Part shown: in pieces, positions 63,997 through 64,000 of the stretch
Layout of the letters: each line of letters begins with the position of its first letter
Numbering within the stretch: position 1 is the first letter of the stretch
NCBI GenBank assembly: GCA_023387735.1
Contig: JAEWHP010000040.1
Location: 1 to 64,000, forward strand
Length of the DNA stretch: 64,000 nt
Source of the DNA: Pseudomonadota bacterium
GTDB taxonomy: Bacteria > Pseudomonadota > Alphaproteobacteria > Rhizobiales > Xanthobacteraceae
Reading direction: 5' to 3'
The notes under the pieces: model-generated
Databases searched by the model: none
Seen by the model: only the letters and a program-made list of their open reading frames with translations
What the model was told of the DNA's origin: nothing
Position numbers and translations under genes: made by a program

Positions 63997-64000
63997 ATGG
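63997..64000 (+). CDS. Possible start of a gene running off the right edge
   Basis: ATG at 63997-63999 is preceded by AGAGGAGC at 63983-63990, a good ribosome site with spacing of about 7. The coding part lies outside the window, so nothing can be said of the product. Confidence 0.35.

Noticed and set aside
1..64000. CRISPR arrays
   Set aside because: No regularly spaced short direct repeats with unique spacers were seen. The only regular repeats are the ~500-bp coding units in the RTX gene.

Overview
The window looks like a chromosomal accessory region of a high-GC alphaproteobacterium, most likely Bradyrhizobium or a close relative in the Nitrobacteraceae. This is inferred from high GC with C/G-rich third positions, an Omp25/31-like porin, recombinase/DUF2924/DUF3489 and DUF5681 gene sets, and many tiny conserved hypothetical proteins typical of that group. 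No rRNA, tRNA or CRISPR array was seen.

Layout. 1-4.2 kb: small accessory genes, a GNAT acetyltransferase and a winged-helix/TPR regulator. 4.2-4.9 kb: gene-free DNA with a dispersed repeat. 4.9-11.7 kb: a complete, tightly overlapping four-gene Wadjet (JetABCD) anti-plasmid SMC system. 11.6-12.8 kb: small unknown genes. 13-20.6 kb: a mobile island on the minus strand with a large serine recombinase, DUF2924, DUF3489, an XRE regulator, two DUF5681 proteins and a ParB-like/DNA methyltransferase fusion. It also carries two PD-(D/E)XK-like proteins and a HEPN-like protein. 22.5-29.8 kb: a 2445-residue FecR/Ig-like/RTX surface or secreted protein built of eight ~500-bp repeats in two blocks of four. 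30-33 kb: small genes, an orphan antitoxin and a porin. 33.3-35.5 kb: a 5'-truncated AMP-binding enzyme followed by an HxxxD acyltransferase. 36-45.6 kb: a PilZ protein with small unknown genes, an AraC regulator, an orphan amino-acid-type binding protein, several pseudogenes and a hydrolase/adenylate cyclase fusion. 46.2-50.3 kb: repeats, an intact-looking IS630 element and IS3 and IS110 remnants. 50.4-52.0 kb: a chemoreceptor.

52.3-62.2 kb is a coherent catabolic locus. A MocR-type regulator is divergent from an operon encoding a NIPSNAP protein, the three subunits of a molybdenum hydroxylase (FAD, 2Fe-2S and Mo subunits), an ACMSD-like amidohydrolase, a CoxG-like protein and a three-gene NitT/TauT-type ABC importer. 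The simplest reading is uptake of an organic compound, hydroxylation by the Mo enzyme and further attack by the amidohydrolase. The substrate cannot be read from the sequence. The active-site loop is not that of form I CO dehydrogenase.

The window ends with small conserved proteins and what may be the first codon of another gene.
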